A stretch of DNA of 10,413 nt from Chromera velia (lineage: Eukaryota > Sar > Chromeraceae). A program made the position numbers and the translations under genes. The stretch is from positions 29,705-40,117 of the forward strand of contig JAHBMJ010000166.1 of the NCBI GenBank assembly GCA_018398765.1, written 5' to 3'. The notes under the pieces are model-generated. The model saw only the letters and a program-made list of their open reading frames with translations. It was not told where the DNA came from and ran no database searches. This document shows positions 1-7,426 of this stretch, piece by piece; position 1 is the stretch's first letter, and every line of letters starts with the position of its first letter.

Positions 1-26
1 GATTCCTCCCCCCCATGCAGCCAATT

Positions 27-50
27 CTTTCTTTCTTTCTTTCTTTCTTT
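27..50. repeat. (CTTT)6 microsatellite
   Basis: Six perfect CTTT units, seen directly in the sequence. Confidence 0.95.
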
Positions 51-100
51 TGGCTTCTTTGCTTTCCTCCCATGCACATTCGCTCCTACAGAGCAGAAGT

Positions 101-149
101 CTCCCTCTCTCTCTGTCTCTCTCTCTTTCTCTGTGTGTGTGTGTGTGTG
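101..149. repeat. (TC)n followed by (TG)9
   Basis: A CT-rich dinucleotide tract with a few interruptions runs into nine perfect TG units at 132-149. It is a compound microsatellite. Confidence 0.95.
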
Positions 150-242
150 GTTGTCTTCTCCTTGAAAGTACATCACGCGAAGCAAACGAGAGAGAGACGA
201 GGCAAAAAAGAACGCAGGCAGCAGCAGCAGCAGCGGACCACC

Positions 243-258
243 GATCGATCGATCGATC
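243..258. repeat. (GATC)4
   Basis: Four perfect units of a self-complementary tetranucleotide, so the whole tract is a palindrome. Related GATC/GATCC tracts recur near 1711-1740, 2318-2333, 9250-9270 and 9565-9581. Confidence 0.95.
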
Positions 259-308
259 AAGCAGCGAGCACACGCCACGCACCTCTACAACTTCACAAAA
301 AGACGAAC

Positions 309-345
309 CACACACACACAAACATACACACACGCACGCACATGC

Positions 346-380
<35 letters not shown>
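309..380. repeat. (CA)n then (AG)n compound microsatellite
   Basis: CA units at 309-342 with minor interruptions are followed by an uninterrupted AG tract at 348-380. Confidence 0.95.
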
Positions 381-385
<5 letters not shown>

Positions 386-446
386 CACAGGAAGCAGAGA
401 GACCCCAGTGGAAGGGGGAGCAGCAGCACCGACGAGAGAACTGATT

Positions 447-470
447 GGATGGATGGGTGGATGGATGGAT
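447..470. repeat. (GGAT)n with one GGGT variant
   Basis: Six tetranucleotide units, one carrying a single substitution. The tract leads directly into two GAAC units. Confidence 0.9.
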
Positions 471-530
471 GAACGAACAGAAAGACTGACTGACCGACTA
501 GCGCTGACCAAGCCAGGCAGGCAAACACCA

Positions 531-550
531 GAACGAACGAACGAACGAAC
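531..550. repeat. (GAAC)5
   Basis: Five perfect GAAC units. The same unit appears twice at 471-478. Confidence 0.95.
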
Positions 551-646
551 AGACCCTCCCTCCCTCCACCTTAAAAACGGGGGGGGACAGGGGGAGGCCG
601 AGGCGGCTTGGTGGCAGTGGAACGAATGAAGGAACGGATGGGGAGT

Positions 647-666
647 GAATGAATGAACGAATGAAT
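647..666. repeat. (GAAT)n with one GAAC unit
   Basis: Five tetranucleotide units, of which the third is GAAC. This shows unit conversion between neighbouring repeat families. Confidence 0.9.
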
Positions 667-956
667 GCTTCTCCTTTCTTTCTAGACATACACTGAGTGT
701 ACTGCTCGAGCACCTCTCTCTCTCTCTCTCTGGGCATCCACAAGTTTGCCCTCATGCTCGTTCGTCTTCTCTCTCGTCGTCTCTTTCATTCATTGCCTCA
801 ATAACACACACGCATATATATACACCCTCACTCCAAAAGTTCCTGCCTGCCTGGACGGACCTCTCCAGATTGGAGATCGAGAGAGAGAGAGACCAACCAG
901 CCGCCAGGGGGCTCCAGAGGAGGGAGGGGAGAGACCAAAAGGAAGGAAGAAATGAA

Positions 957-976
957 GGAAGGAAGGAAGGAAGGAA
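957..976. repeat. (GGAA)5
   Basis: Five perfect GGAA units within a larger purine-only block of about 50 nt. Confidence 0.95.
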
Positions 977-1815
977 ACATAACATCTTCAACCAACGAGC
1001 AGACTCAATCGAGTCCCCGCTGACCGAGCTAAAAAAAGAATTCAACTACAGAGCCCATGCAGCAAGGATGCATATGTACAGAAAGAAATGACAGGACTGC
1101 GCCAAATCAAAATGAAGACTACGCAACTAATTGATTACAGAGAGACAGACAGAGACAGACAGAGAGACAGAGAGAGGATAACGACCCGAGCTACTCGAGT
1201 GACGACGAACGAAAACGCAAAAATATTTGACCGAGCTAAAAAAAAGATCCACGCCCTGCAACACTGCATGGCTGAACAAAGAGAGCGAGCGAGAAAGAAA
1301 GAAAGAAACAGAAAGGAGCCTGCCTGCCTGCATGCTGGACAGACACCTAGGGAGGGCGATCGAGACGGGGGACAGGCAGATACCCACCCCATGCAGCTGG
1401 CGGCCCACGCAGGCAGGCAGGGAGGTCTCTATCGAGACAGGGAGGAATTCAGGCCTGCACGTGATCGAAAGAACGCAAAGAAAAAACAAAGGGAAAGGAG
1501 AAAAAGAAAAAAGGACCGGCCTACCTCCGTTCACGAGAAGCAAAGAAAAAGGCAGGAAGCAAAGAGAGAGAAAAAAAGAAAGAAACCAACAAAGAAAGAA
1601 AGAAAGAATCAAACAGACCATCCAACCCGAAAGCCATGCATCCCTCTCTAACTATCGAGCGAGATAGAAAGAGAGAGAGAGCCAGCGAGAAGGAGAGAGA
1701 CAGACAGACCTGATCGATCGATCCATCCATCGATCCATCGGCCTTCCTTCCCTCCCTCTTGCCTTTCCTGCGGCATGAGAGATCGTTGGTACGCTCTGCT
1801 CTGCTCTCCTGTCCT

Positions 1816-1840
1816 CCCCTCCCCTCCCCTCCCCTCCCCC
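1816..1840. repeat. (CCCCT)4 plus C5
   Basis: Four perfect pentanucleotide units and a C5 run. This is a homopyrimidine tract with mirror symmetry, of the kind that can adopt triplex structures; the structural point is general knowledge and not tested here. Confidence 0.9.
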
Positions 1841-2317
1841 AGGCTTTCGTTCGAGGGCTCGTCATTCTTTGCTTTCCTCCGTTCATGGATGGAGGCATGG
1901 ATGGATGGATGGAGGTGACTGGTCATTCAGCTGTCTCGACTCGATCAGGTCGGTCCATCTGTCTGAACCACAAAGGAAAGGAAAGCCTGTCGTCGTCAGA
2001 GGGCAAAGCAAAAAAATAAGAAACGAGGGACGCTACACAACTCCACTCCACCCTAAACCAGGAGGCCGCCTTTCCTTTCTTCCTTTCCTTTCTTTTCCTT
2101 TCCCCTCTCACTCCTCAGCGCCTTCCAGTAGACAAACGAAGACGTGCAGAAAGGACGAAACATCCGTCCTATGCTGTTTCAGCGAGGAAGGCCGTCCCTT
2201 TGCTTGTTTGTTCTGTCGCCAGTAAACAAAGAGAAGAAAAATAACGAAAGAAAGAAAGAAACGGGGAGCGAGAGAGAGAGAGAGGGAAGGGAGAGGGACA
2301 GAAACGAACCAAAGGAG

Positions 2318-2333
2318 GCTCGATCGATCGAGC
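2318..2333. repeat. 16-bp perfect palindrome on a GATC core
   Basis: GCTCGATCGATCGAGC reads identically on both strands. It probably arose from a GATC microsatellite gaining symmetrical flanks. Confidence 0.9.
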
Positions 2334-2479
2334 GAAAGAACTACAGACATACATCAAAAAAACCAGCAGAGGTTTGCAAAGAGAAGAGGAGAAGAGAAGA
2401 GGACTACAACAGATAGATAGATAGACAGAAGGATCCATTCATCCATTCATTTGTTCATCTTTCCATTGAGAGAGAGATA

Positions 2480-2485
<6 letters not shown>

Positions 2486-2516
<31 letters not shown>
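2486..2516. repeat. (GA)n, 31 nt
   Basis: Uninterrupted GA dinucleotide tract, preceded by a shorter GA tract at 2468-2477. Confidence 0.95.
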
Positions 2517-2517
<1 letters not shown>

Positions 2518-2844
2518 AATTTGAGGAAGGCGGAGGAAGAAGAAGCAGATGTGCAGACAGAAAAGAAAGTAGCTGTGGAAAGATGCCGCCAGAGGAAGCC
2601 CTCAATTCTTTCAGCCAGCCAGGAAGAAGGAAGTGGCTAGGCACCTGTCTGCATGCATAAGTCTAGAAAGAAAGAAGTCTATCAGTAGGTCTGCAGATCT
2701 CTCCATCCCTCCAACTTTTTGCTTGTGGATGTTCTACTCTAACTTTTCCTCCTCTAACTAACTTTGAGGGTCCCGGGGGGGGCTGGCTCCCTTGGTTCCG
2801 GCCGACCCCTTTCTTCCTTCGCCAAGCCTTCCTTTTCTCAACCG

Positions 2845-2876
2845 TTTCTTTCTTTCTTTCTTTCTTTCTTTCTTTC
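2845..2876. repeat. (TTTC)8
   Basis: Eight perfect TTTC units. The tract lies about 280 nt downstream of the phosphatase stop codon. Confidence 0.95.
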
Positions 2877-3155
2877 GTTCTTTCATTTGTGCTTGCTTGC
2901 TTGTTCCCCCCTTCCTACTTGCCGTCTTCAAAAATGGTGACGCAATCTCTTCCTTCCTTCCGTCCTTCCTTCCAACGTCCCTGTCCCTTCCGACTACTCC
3001 ATCTCTCTCTGAGTGTACGTGTCCTCATTTCGCACACATTACCTCCGTTTTTCATCATTTTTTCTTTTTCTCTTTCTTTTCTACTGCCGCCATTTCATTC
3101 ATTCATTCACTCATTTGTCTTCCTTCCTTCCGCTCTCTCTCTCTCTCTTTTGACT

Positions 3156-5192
3156 TCACTCCGAATGAGATGAAGCAGCGAGAGAAGAAATCCCATCAGA
3201 CGCAGAAGAAGAAGAAGAAGAAGGGGGACTTTCAAGGTCAACAACGACGACAGAAATGTCGTCATGGAACTGCCGTCTCCTGCCTGGCGCAAGGGAACGC
3301 AACTCCGACACCGACACGCCGGCATCCTCTGCGGCTCTCTTCAATGCCTCGTCGATCAACCGACGAGCTGCACTCTGCATCGTTGGCTGCTTTTGTTTTG
3401 TCCCCCTCTCTCTCTTCCTTCCCTCCTTTCCCTTTGCCCTCACGTCCTCAATCAGAGACGCAACTTCCACGTCGTCCAACGCGTCCCACAATCCGTCTGA
3501 TGCAATGACAAGGGAACTGTCAGAGGACTGACGGGGAAAAATGGAAATTTCAGGGTCGACCGTAAGATACGGGAATTTCAGACGTCCACCCAGCGTCGGG
3601 CGGCCTGTTTGGGGGTCGATTGCAAAGCGGCGGTGCTTCAAATAAAAATCTCCAAACGCCCGGGTGGGCTGCAGGCGTCCCTTCACATAAGCCGCCCTCA
3701 ACTTATCCGCCTCCCCCCTGCCCCCCGGCCACAGACCGAAACTGAGAGTCTGCGCAAGCCAGGAGAATAACTTGGCTGCCGGGTCATAAGCATCCCCCCC
3801 CACTGCCTCGACGCACACGATCACATCGTCTTCATGTGGGTGTTCCGCCCTCAGCCTGGATTGCTCGGCAGGATTGTTGGCTGACAGCTCCCTGTTCAGC
3901 CTCTCTGTCGAAATCACTTTTCCCTTCCCCCCTCTGACAAGCAGAGCAGCGGAATCTCCGGCATTGGCAACGGTAATGAAATTCGCGCACACGAGCACGG
4001 ACAGCGAGCACGCCCCGCACTCTGCCGGGGTCAGGTGTCCGGTCTCCAGAGCCGCATCTGCTATGCGGAGGAGACCGGAGTCCACCCTTCTGTAGGCAGC
4101 TACGAAGGCGTCCTTGACATCAGAGAGGGCGAAGGGAAGCCCCGCCCCGGCCTCCCCGCTCTCCTCTTCTCTTACGGGAGAAGAGGAAGAAGAAGCAGAA
4201 GAAGAAGAAGAGGAGGGCGAGGATGTGCGGGCCAGCAACTCCTCTTCGACTGCCGTTGCGAGATTTTGTTGAACGAATTCGGCGGCCTGCAGGGAGGGAG
4301 GGAGGGAGGCGCCAAATTTGGTGGTACAAACCACAGGGGGGGAGTTTAATGGGAGGCCCGCCTGGGGTCTGAATCGCGAGGCACCAAAAAGAATGAAAGC
4401 CAGTGGGAGGAGGAAACAAAGGCAGAGGCAGGAAGAGAAGCAGCTTGGTATGAAGGGGAGACAATTCTGTACTAGGAGACGGCGGGTCAAGAGAGAAAAG
4501 GACAACAAGCATGAGAAAGGAAGAGGCAGATGGACGCTCACTCGAACCGCACCACGCGACTGCAACACAAACGAATGTAGCTGCCTTCTCCTATATGCTT
4601 CCCTTTCCTTCCCACCTACCTGCCAGCCGCCGTGTCCATCAATGACGGTGATGAGAAGCCCCTCATACCCGGGGGCAATGGTCACAGAGTCCACAGAGAC
4701 CCGGTCCTCCAGTCGCCTGTTCGCAACGTATTGCTCTAGCCCTAGTTGGGCCCTTGATGGGTGTTCTCTCTCTCTTTCTCTTTCAAGCACTTGAGAGGAC
4801 TCTGAGGCTTCCGTTTCCGTCTCAGTCTCATGCCCCGAGAGAGGGGTCTCTGTCTCTGTGCAGGCTGGGGCCTCTGTGCTCAGAGGGGACGCAGTTCCAT
4901 CCTCCTCCCCTCCCCCTTTCGAAGAAGAGGAAGACTTTGACCCACTTGCGTCACACAGGACCACTGCGGCCCCCGACCCTGCCGTGCACACCCCGACACT
5001 CCCACTGAGAGAGGCTGAGGTCTGGACTTGTCTGACGATCCCCCCCCTGCAGATTTCCCACCACGTGCCGTCCTCGAAACTCAACATGGGAATGAAGGAG
5101 AATCGATTGGCAGCTCTGGAAAGACGCAGTCCGAGTGACAGAGCAAAAAGGCGAGAGATTTCAGTCACAGAGAAGAGGAGGAGTCTGCGCAT
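3156..5192 (-). CDS. PP2C-family protein Ser/Thr phosphatase, PDP/plant clade D-like, probably mitochondrial
   Basis: This is a metal-dependent Ser/Thr phosphatase of 567 residues after removal of one intron. Exon 1 is 5192-4620 (residues 1-191) and exon 2 is 4286-3156. The PP2C motifs appear in order: LEDR 161-164, DGHGG 185-189, GACSLSVLV 282-290, NAGDSA 299-304, LNRELSANNPAEQSRLRAEHP at 321-341, RAFGD 400-404, SDGLWD 454-459 and HDDISVVVVDL 532-542. Expected metal ligands D163, D185, D302, D455 and D534 are all present. RAFGD, the pre-LED segment without the usual upstream Arg, and the ARRLIDEAL...GRRRQFHDDIS tail resemble pyruvate dehydrogenase phosphatases and plant clade D PP2Cs, as I remember those families. 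Residues 1-35 are Arg-rich with a single acid, like a mitochondrial presequence. Residues 84-150 and 212-237 are low-complexity insertions. The start is the first ATG after an in-frame TAA at 5256-5258. The mitochondrial substrate is inferred only. Confidence 0.9.
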   Translation of the reverse strand: MRRLLLFSVTEISRLFALSLGLRLSRAANRFSFIPMLSFEDGTWWEICRGGIVRQVQTSASLSGSVGVCTAGSGAAVVLCDASGSKSSSSSKGGGEEDGTASPLSTEAPACTETETPLSGHETETETEASESSQVLEREREREHPSRAQLGLEQYVANRRLEDRVSVDSVTIAPGYEGLLITVIDGHGGWQVGGKEREAYRRRQLHSFVLQSRGAVRVSVHLPLPFSCLLSFSLLTRRLLVQNCLPFIPSCFSSCLCLCFLLPLAFILFGASRFRPQAGLPLNSPPVVCTTKFGASLPPSLQAAEFVQQNLATAVEEELLARTSSPSSSSSSASSSSSPVREEESGEAGAGLPFALSDVKDAFVAAYRRVDSGLLRIADAALETGHLTPAECGACSLSVLVCANFITVANAGDSAALLVRGGKGKVISTERLNRELSANNPAEQSRLRAEHPHEDDVIVCVEAVGGDAYDPAAKLFSWLAQTLSFGLWPGGRGEADKLRAAYVKGRLQPTRAFGDFYLKHRRFAIDPQTGRPTLGGRLKFPYLTVDPEISIFPRQSSDSSLVIASDGLWDALDDVEVASLIEDVRAKGKEGRKRERGTKQKQPTMQSAARRLIDEALKRAAEDAGVSVSELRSLAPGRRRQFHDDISVVVVDLESPPSSSSSSASDGISSLAASSHSE
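3387..3443 (-). other. 57-nt purine-rich insertion or mini-intron in the phosphatase
   Basis: Residues 473-491 form a basic low-complexity stretch between the SDGLWD helix and the ARRL helix. The DNA is GGAAGG/GAGAGG-like, similar to the flanking microsatellites. It is bounded by GAC|GTGAGG and AAAGCAG|CCA in phase 0. Removing it would give a spacing between the two helices equal to the one I recall for plant clade D PP2Cs. Against an intron are the very short length, compared with the 333-nt intron, and the lack of a pyrimidine tract. An expanded in-frame repeat is equally possible. Confidence 0.4.
4287..4619 (-). other. Phase-0 spliceosomal intron of the phosphatase gene
   Basis: The donor reads CAG|GTAGGT and the acceptor CTCCCTCCCTGCAG|GCC. 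Splicing joins DGHGGWQ to AAEFVQQNL, which restores the contiguous PP2C core; unspliced, 111 mostly hydrophobic or basic residues would sit immediately after the catalytic DGHGG motif. The length of 333 nt is a multiple of three and contains no in-frame stop, so an ORF finder reads through it and gives a false 678-residue protein. The pyrimidine tract before the acceptor is a (CTCC)n microsatellite. Confidence 0.85.
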
Positions 5193-5215
5193 TCTCTTAC
5201 TTTTCCACCACCCAT
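5165..5215 (-). CDS. Possible upstream ORF overlapping the phosphatase start
   Basis: An ATG lies 23 nt upstream of the phosphatase ATG in another frame. It encodes 16 residues (MGGGKVRECADSSSSL) and ends in TGA inside the phosphatase coding region. If included in the mRNA it could reduce translation of the main frame. Alternatively the GGAAAA|GTAAGA here is a donor-like sequence and this could be part of a spliced leader exon. It is only supported if transcription starts upstream of 5215. Confidence 0.25.
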   Translation of the reverse strand: MGGGKVRECADSSSSL

Positions 5216-5479
5216 GCCGATGACCAAAAAACAGAGAAGCAACCCTGCAGGATCGTTAGATCGAATCTGACTCCGACCGAAGTCCTGCCAGACTCTTGTG
5301 CTCCTCCAGCGAAAACAAAAATAAGTCAATGTGACAGCTCGCGGACATGAAGTTACTGACGAAGTTGGAAGAAGAAGAAAAATATAGATTTGCAGTCCAT
5401 GAAGTCAGCGCGGGGCACACCAGGCGGATGGGGAGCTGCCATCAGCTGCATGGTGATTTTTACATTAGTGCCTTGTCAG

Positions 5480-5488
5480 TGCATGCAT
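5480..5488. promoter_or_regulatory. TGCATGCA octamer, possible AP2-type site
   Basis: A palindromic octamer about 290 nt upstream of the phosphatase ATG, in the context CAGTGCATGCAT. The same 12-mer recurs at 8197-8208. TGCATGCA is known as a binding motif of some apicomplexan ApiAP2 factors; its relevance here depends on the organism being a related alveolate, which is unproven. Confidence 0.3.
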
Positions 5489-5497
5489 GTGGTGAAA

Positions 5498-5528
5498 CCG
5501 GCGCGCGCGGCCGGCCGGCTCTATATAC
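5498..5528 (-). promoter_or_regulatory. CG block next to a TATA-like element upstream of the phosphatase
   Basis: A strict G/C run of 22 nt at 5498-5519, mostly CG and GGCC steps, abuts TATATA at 5522-5527. The TATA-like element lies about 330 nt upstream of the phosphatase ATG, which would require a long 5' UTR or an unseen leader exon. The orientation is ambiguous because TATATA is palindromic, so it could equally serve a plus-strand transcript. Promoter assignment is an inference. Confidence 0.3.
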
Positions 5529-5533
5529 GAACA

Positions 5534-5551
5534 AAAGTTTATGTGAACTTT
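5534..5551. repeat. 6-bp inverted repeat AAAGTT/AACTTT
   Basis: Perfect arms separated by a 6-nt spacer, just right of the TATA-like element. This could be chance or a dyad protein site. Confidence 0.4.
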
Positions 5552-5682
5552 CACTTGAATCTTGGGCCCTTTAAAGCGTTAGACCCCGCGCTTGGGACCC
5601 CGAAAGGCCGCTCGCACGGAGTTCGGCACTTAATTTCTCCGCGACCCGCTCCCGGCCTTCTCACATCTTCTGACAGACGGTC

Positions 5683-5726
5683 TTTCTGATATTTTCTGAT
5701 ATCGAATCTGATCATTTCAGATGATC
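5683..5726. repeat. 10-bp tandem duplication followed by a dyad
   Basis: TTTCTGATAT occurs twice in perfect tandem at 5683-5702. It is followed by TCTGAT at 5706-5711 and by the dyad GATCAT-TTCAG-ATGATC at 5710-5726, which also contains TCAGAT. The result is a cluster of CTGAT-type words in both orientations, about 500 nt upstream of the phosphatase start. Confidence 0.6.
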
Positions 5727-5886
5727 GAAGAATCCGCACGTATCGATGCATAGAATGAGCATAAGAACGAGCAAAGCGCTAATTAATGAAATCATCAATG
5801 GCACTTTGTGACTCTTGTGGGCTTCGATTGATTTTCACACCTAGCGAGGAGACTTGTGGTTTAATACGCAACACTCAATCTGTCTC

Positions 5887-5904
5887 GAGTCCTGCAGAGT
5901 CCTG
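5887..5904. repeat. GAGTCCTG direct repeat, 10-nt period
   Basis: Two copies of an 8-mer separated by CA, giving a period of one helical turn. The function is unknown. Confidence 0.6.
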
Positions 5905-6036
5905 AAAATGTTGCACGGGCTGCTTAAGATATAAATCAGGCAGCTGACAGGTACATCCCGTCAGTGGGCCTGAGAGGTCGGAATGATAACACAGAGAGTC
6001 GCAGAGGACATACAGCCCTATAGAAGAAATCTATGA

Positions 6037-6058
6037 AGACCGCTTCTAGAGACCGCTT
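6037..6058. repeat. AGACCGCTT direct repeat
   Basis: Two perfect 9-nt copies with a 13-nt period, at 6037-6045 and 6050-6058. Confidence 0.6.
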
Positions 6059-6277
6059 TTGATCTGACACGCAAGTTCAATCGCCCCGTCTCCTCCATGC
6101 AACAGTCCCCATGCATGTGCAGCGCCAGACCCCTTCGTATCCCTTCGTCCGCCCCATTCATTTACGCCAACACTCTGCGCCCAGCTAGGCGAGGGTATGA
6201 TGGAGGGCCTCGAGGGTACACGCACGCTCCTTGAAGGCGGAATTTTTTCCAATGGCAATGCACGCACTAGCATCTAT

Positions 6278-6295
6278 CCGTATCTACGGATACGG
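6278..6295. repeat. 7-bp hairpin CCGTATC/GATACGG
   Basis: Perfect 7-bp arms enclose the tetraloop TACG. No T run follows and the flanks do not extend the stem. Confidence 0.5.
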
Positions 6296-6486
6296 CCCGC
6301 TGTGGAGGAGAATTCCGGGGCTTGATCGAGGGCGCACGGCTTGACAGGCCCGGAGGGGGGTATACTTTGAGGTGCCGGGAGGAAGAAGACCGGAGGGGGC
6401 ATGAATGCATGCACGGATCAATCCTGCCTGTTTGGCTGGCTGGTTGGTTGGTTGGATATCTCGCCAGAACGCAACGCCGGGCTGCC

Positions 6487-6532
6487 TGCATGCATGGCAT
6501 GCACTGCCGATGGCTGCTGCATGCCCATGCAT
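6487..6532. promoter_or_regulatory. Cluster of TGCATGCA/GCATGC/ATGCAT words
   Basis: Within 46 nt there are TGCATGCA at 6487-6494, GCATGC at 6497-6502 and 6519-6524, and ATGCAT at 6527-6532. A further TGCATGCA lies at 6406-6413. This is the densest non-tandem cluster of the word in the window. It may be a regulatory site cluster or a decayed ATGC microsatellite. Confidence 0.3.
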
Positions 6533-6884
6533 TGGGGAGGTAACTGGCCCCTCGACCGCATGATTGTTTATTGAGCTTTCGGTCGACAGATGAGGAATCA
6601 CATGGAGACATGTAGATGATCATCGACTTCGCAGAAGGACGGGGAGACGCTCAGGTGATCCCACCAGAAGCTCCTGCATGTGAGTCACCAATGAATGCAT
6701 ACATCTAACGCCAATGCCGTCTTTCAACATTCGCCAAGCAAGAATAGAAACAAATGCAGGCTTGCCTCTTTTCCTGCATCCGGCACTCCCTCGCATGTTT
6801 TTTTCTCATAAGTGAACGCGGTTTTTGACGACGACGTCACGTGCAGACTTTTTCTCCTTCTATTTCTGTTGCCCACTTCAGCAT

Positions 6885-6940
6885 TCATTTCTTTTCTTCT
6901 CCTCTTCCTATTCCTCGTCTCTTCACTGTCTTCTCCCCAG
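6885..6940 (+). other. Strong 3' splice site-like pyrimidine tract
   Basis: About 50 nt of nearly uninterrupted C/T ends in CTTCTCCCCAG at 6940, the classical look of a plus-strand acceptor. All three frames directly after this AG reach a stop within 20 codons, so if it is used the exon begins as UTR, or a nearby CAG at 6963, 6966 or 6973 is used instead. Confidence 0.35.
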
Positions 6941-6949
6941 TCCTGTTGA

Positions 6950-7426
6950 GGCCTGAGCACCAGCAGACCGCAGCCCTCCGGATGCTGCGGAGGCCATGAG
7001 GGTCCCTCCGGCCGAATCGGATCCAACACCAGCGACACTCGTGAGAGTGGAGTCCTCGACTCTTCTGTCGGTTCTGGAAAGGAGGAATCTGCCCCCCCTG
7101 TCGTTAGCAGCGGCCAGAGTGGCTCCAATCCCGACACTTACAAGGAGGGGATCACCACGCGCATGGAGGTGAAGCGCAACTCCGCAAAGGAGAGCCAGTC
7201 CGGGGTGCTCCACACTACCCCCGAAAAAGATGGTGCGCCTCCTCTTCTTCCTTCTCCTTATCTCTCTGTTTGTGTGCGCCCACCTGGTGGTCCTCCTGAT
7301 CAAGGGGGGTTTGGGCTTGGAGGTCTGTGGGGGTCTGTTGGCGGAGGAGAGGGAGAAGGGGAAAGAAAGGGAGAAGGAGCTTGCCGTCTGCCGCCGCCTC
7401 GTCTCCCTCCATACTGTGGAGGCTGA
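6950..7426 (+). other. Open hydrophilic frame without its own early ATG, possible exon
   Basis: A 158-codon open frame follows the pyrimidine tract. Residues encoded by about 7000-7225 are Ser/Thr/Gly/Asp/Glu-rich and not periodic, unlike the repeat-driven ORFs elsewhere, including ESGVLDSSVGSGKEESAPP. The only Met lies at 7163. The first part reads like a disordered region of a real protein. The tail after about 7240 becomes Gly/Pro-rich and is probably out of frame, because at that point a neighbouring frame opens with a membrane segment. The antisense strand is also open here, so coding status is unproven. Confidence 0.3.

Larger units (their letters stand above)
1..3155. other. Microsatellite-rich intergenic region, no supportable gene
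   Basis: About 3.1 kb of simple repeats and their degraded derivatives: CTTT, TC, TG, CA, GA, GATC, GGAT, GAAC, GAAT, GGAA, AGAC and CCCCT units. Strands alternate between long purine-rich blocks (for example 860-980, 1085-1620, 2225-2420) and pyrimidine-rich blocks (1740-1870, 2795-3155). Open frames up to about 200 codons exist on both strands, but their translations are made only of Ser-Leu, Arg-Glu, Lys-Arg or His-Thr runs dictated by the repeats. None shows a domain, a targeting signal or a splice pattern. The right end, 2700-3155, lies downstream of the phosphatase stop codon and would contain that gene's 3' UTR and polyadenylation site, which I cannot locate. Confidence 0.75.
5193..6940. 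other. Phosphatase upstream region, no supportable gene
   Basis: The composition is more complex than at 1-3155 and microsatellites are sparse. Open frames of 60-118 codons exist on both strands but show no domain, no codon signal I can recognise and no consistent splice sites. The region contains the CG/TATA block, eight ATGCAT words, small dyads and short tandem duplications that are listed separately. I looked for tRNA T-arm and cloverleaf patterns, and for 5S rRNA or spliceosomal snRNA hallmarks, and saw none. Confidence 0.6.

Noticed and set aside
15-629. 204-codon plus-strand ORF across the left microsatellites
   Set aside because: The translation is only Ser-Leu, Val-Cys, Arg-Glu, His-Thr and Gln runs dictated by the repeats; overlapping frames are equally open.
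1088-1651. 187-codon Lys/Arg-rich plus-strand ORF
   Set aside because: Purine-rich DNA has few stop codons in Lys/Arg/Glu frames. There is no domain or conserved pattern, and the antisense is also open for 164 codons.
2050-2060. CCCTAAA telomere-like word
   Set aside because: Single copy, no tandem array.
2792-3508. 238-codon plus-strand ORF
   Set aside because: It begins in pyrimidine repeats and its second half is antisense to the phosphatase 3' exon, so it is a shadow.
5200-6100. tRNA, 5S rRNA or snRNA genes
   Set aside because: TTCGAT-like words occur near 5824 but no 5-bp T stem, acceptor stem or conserved snRNA sequence accompanies them.
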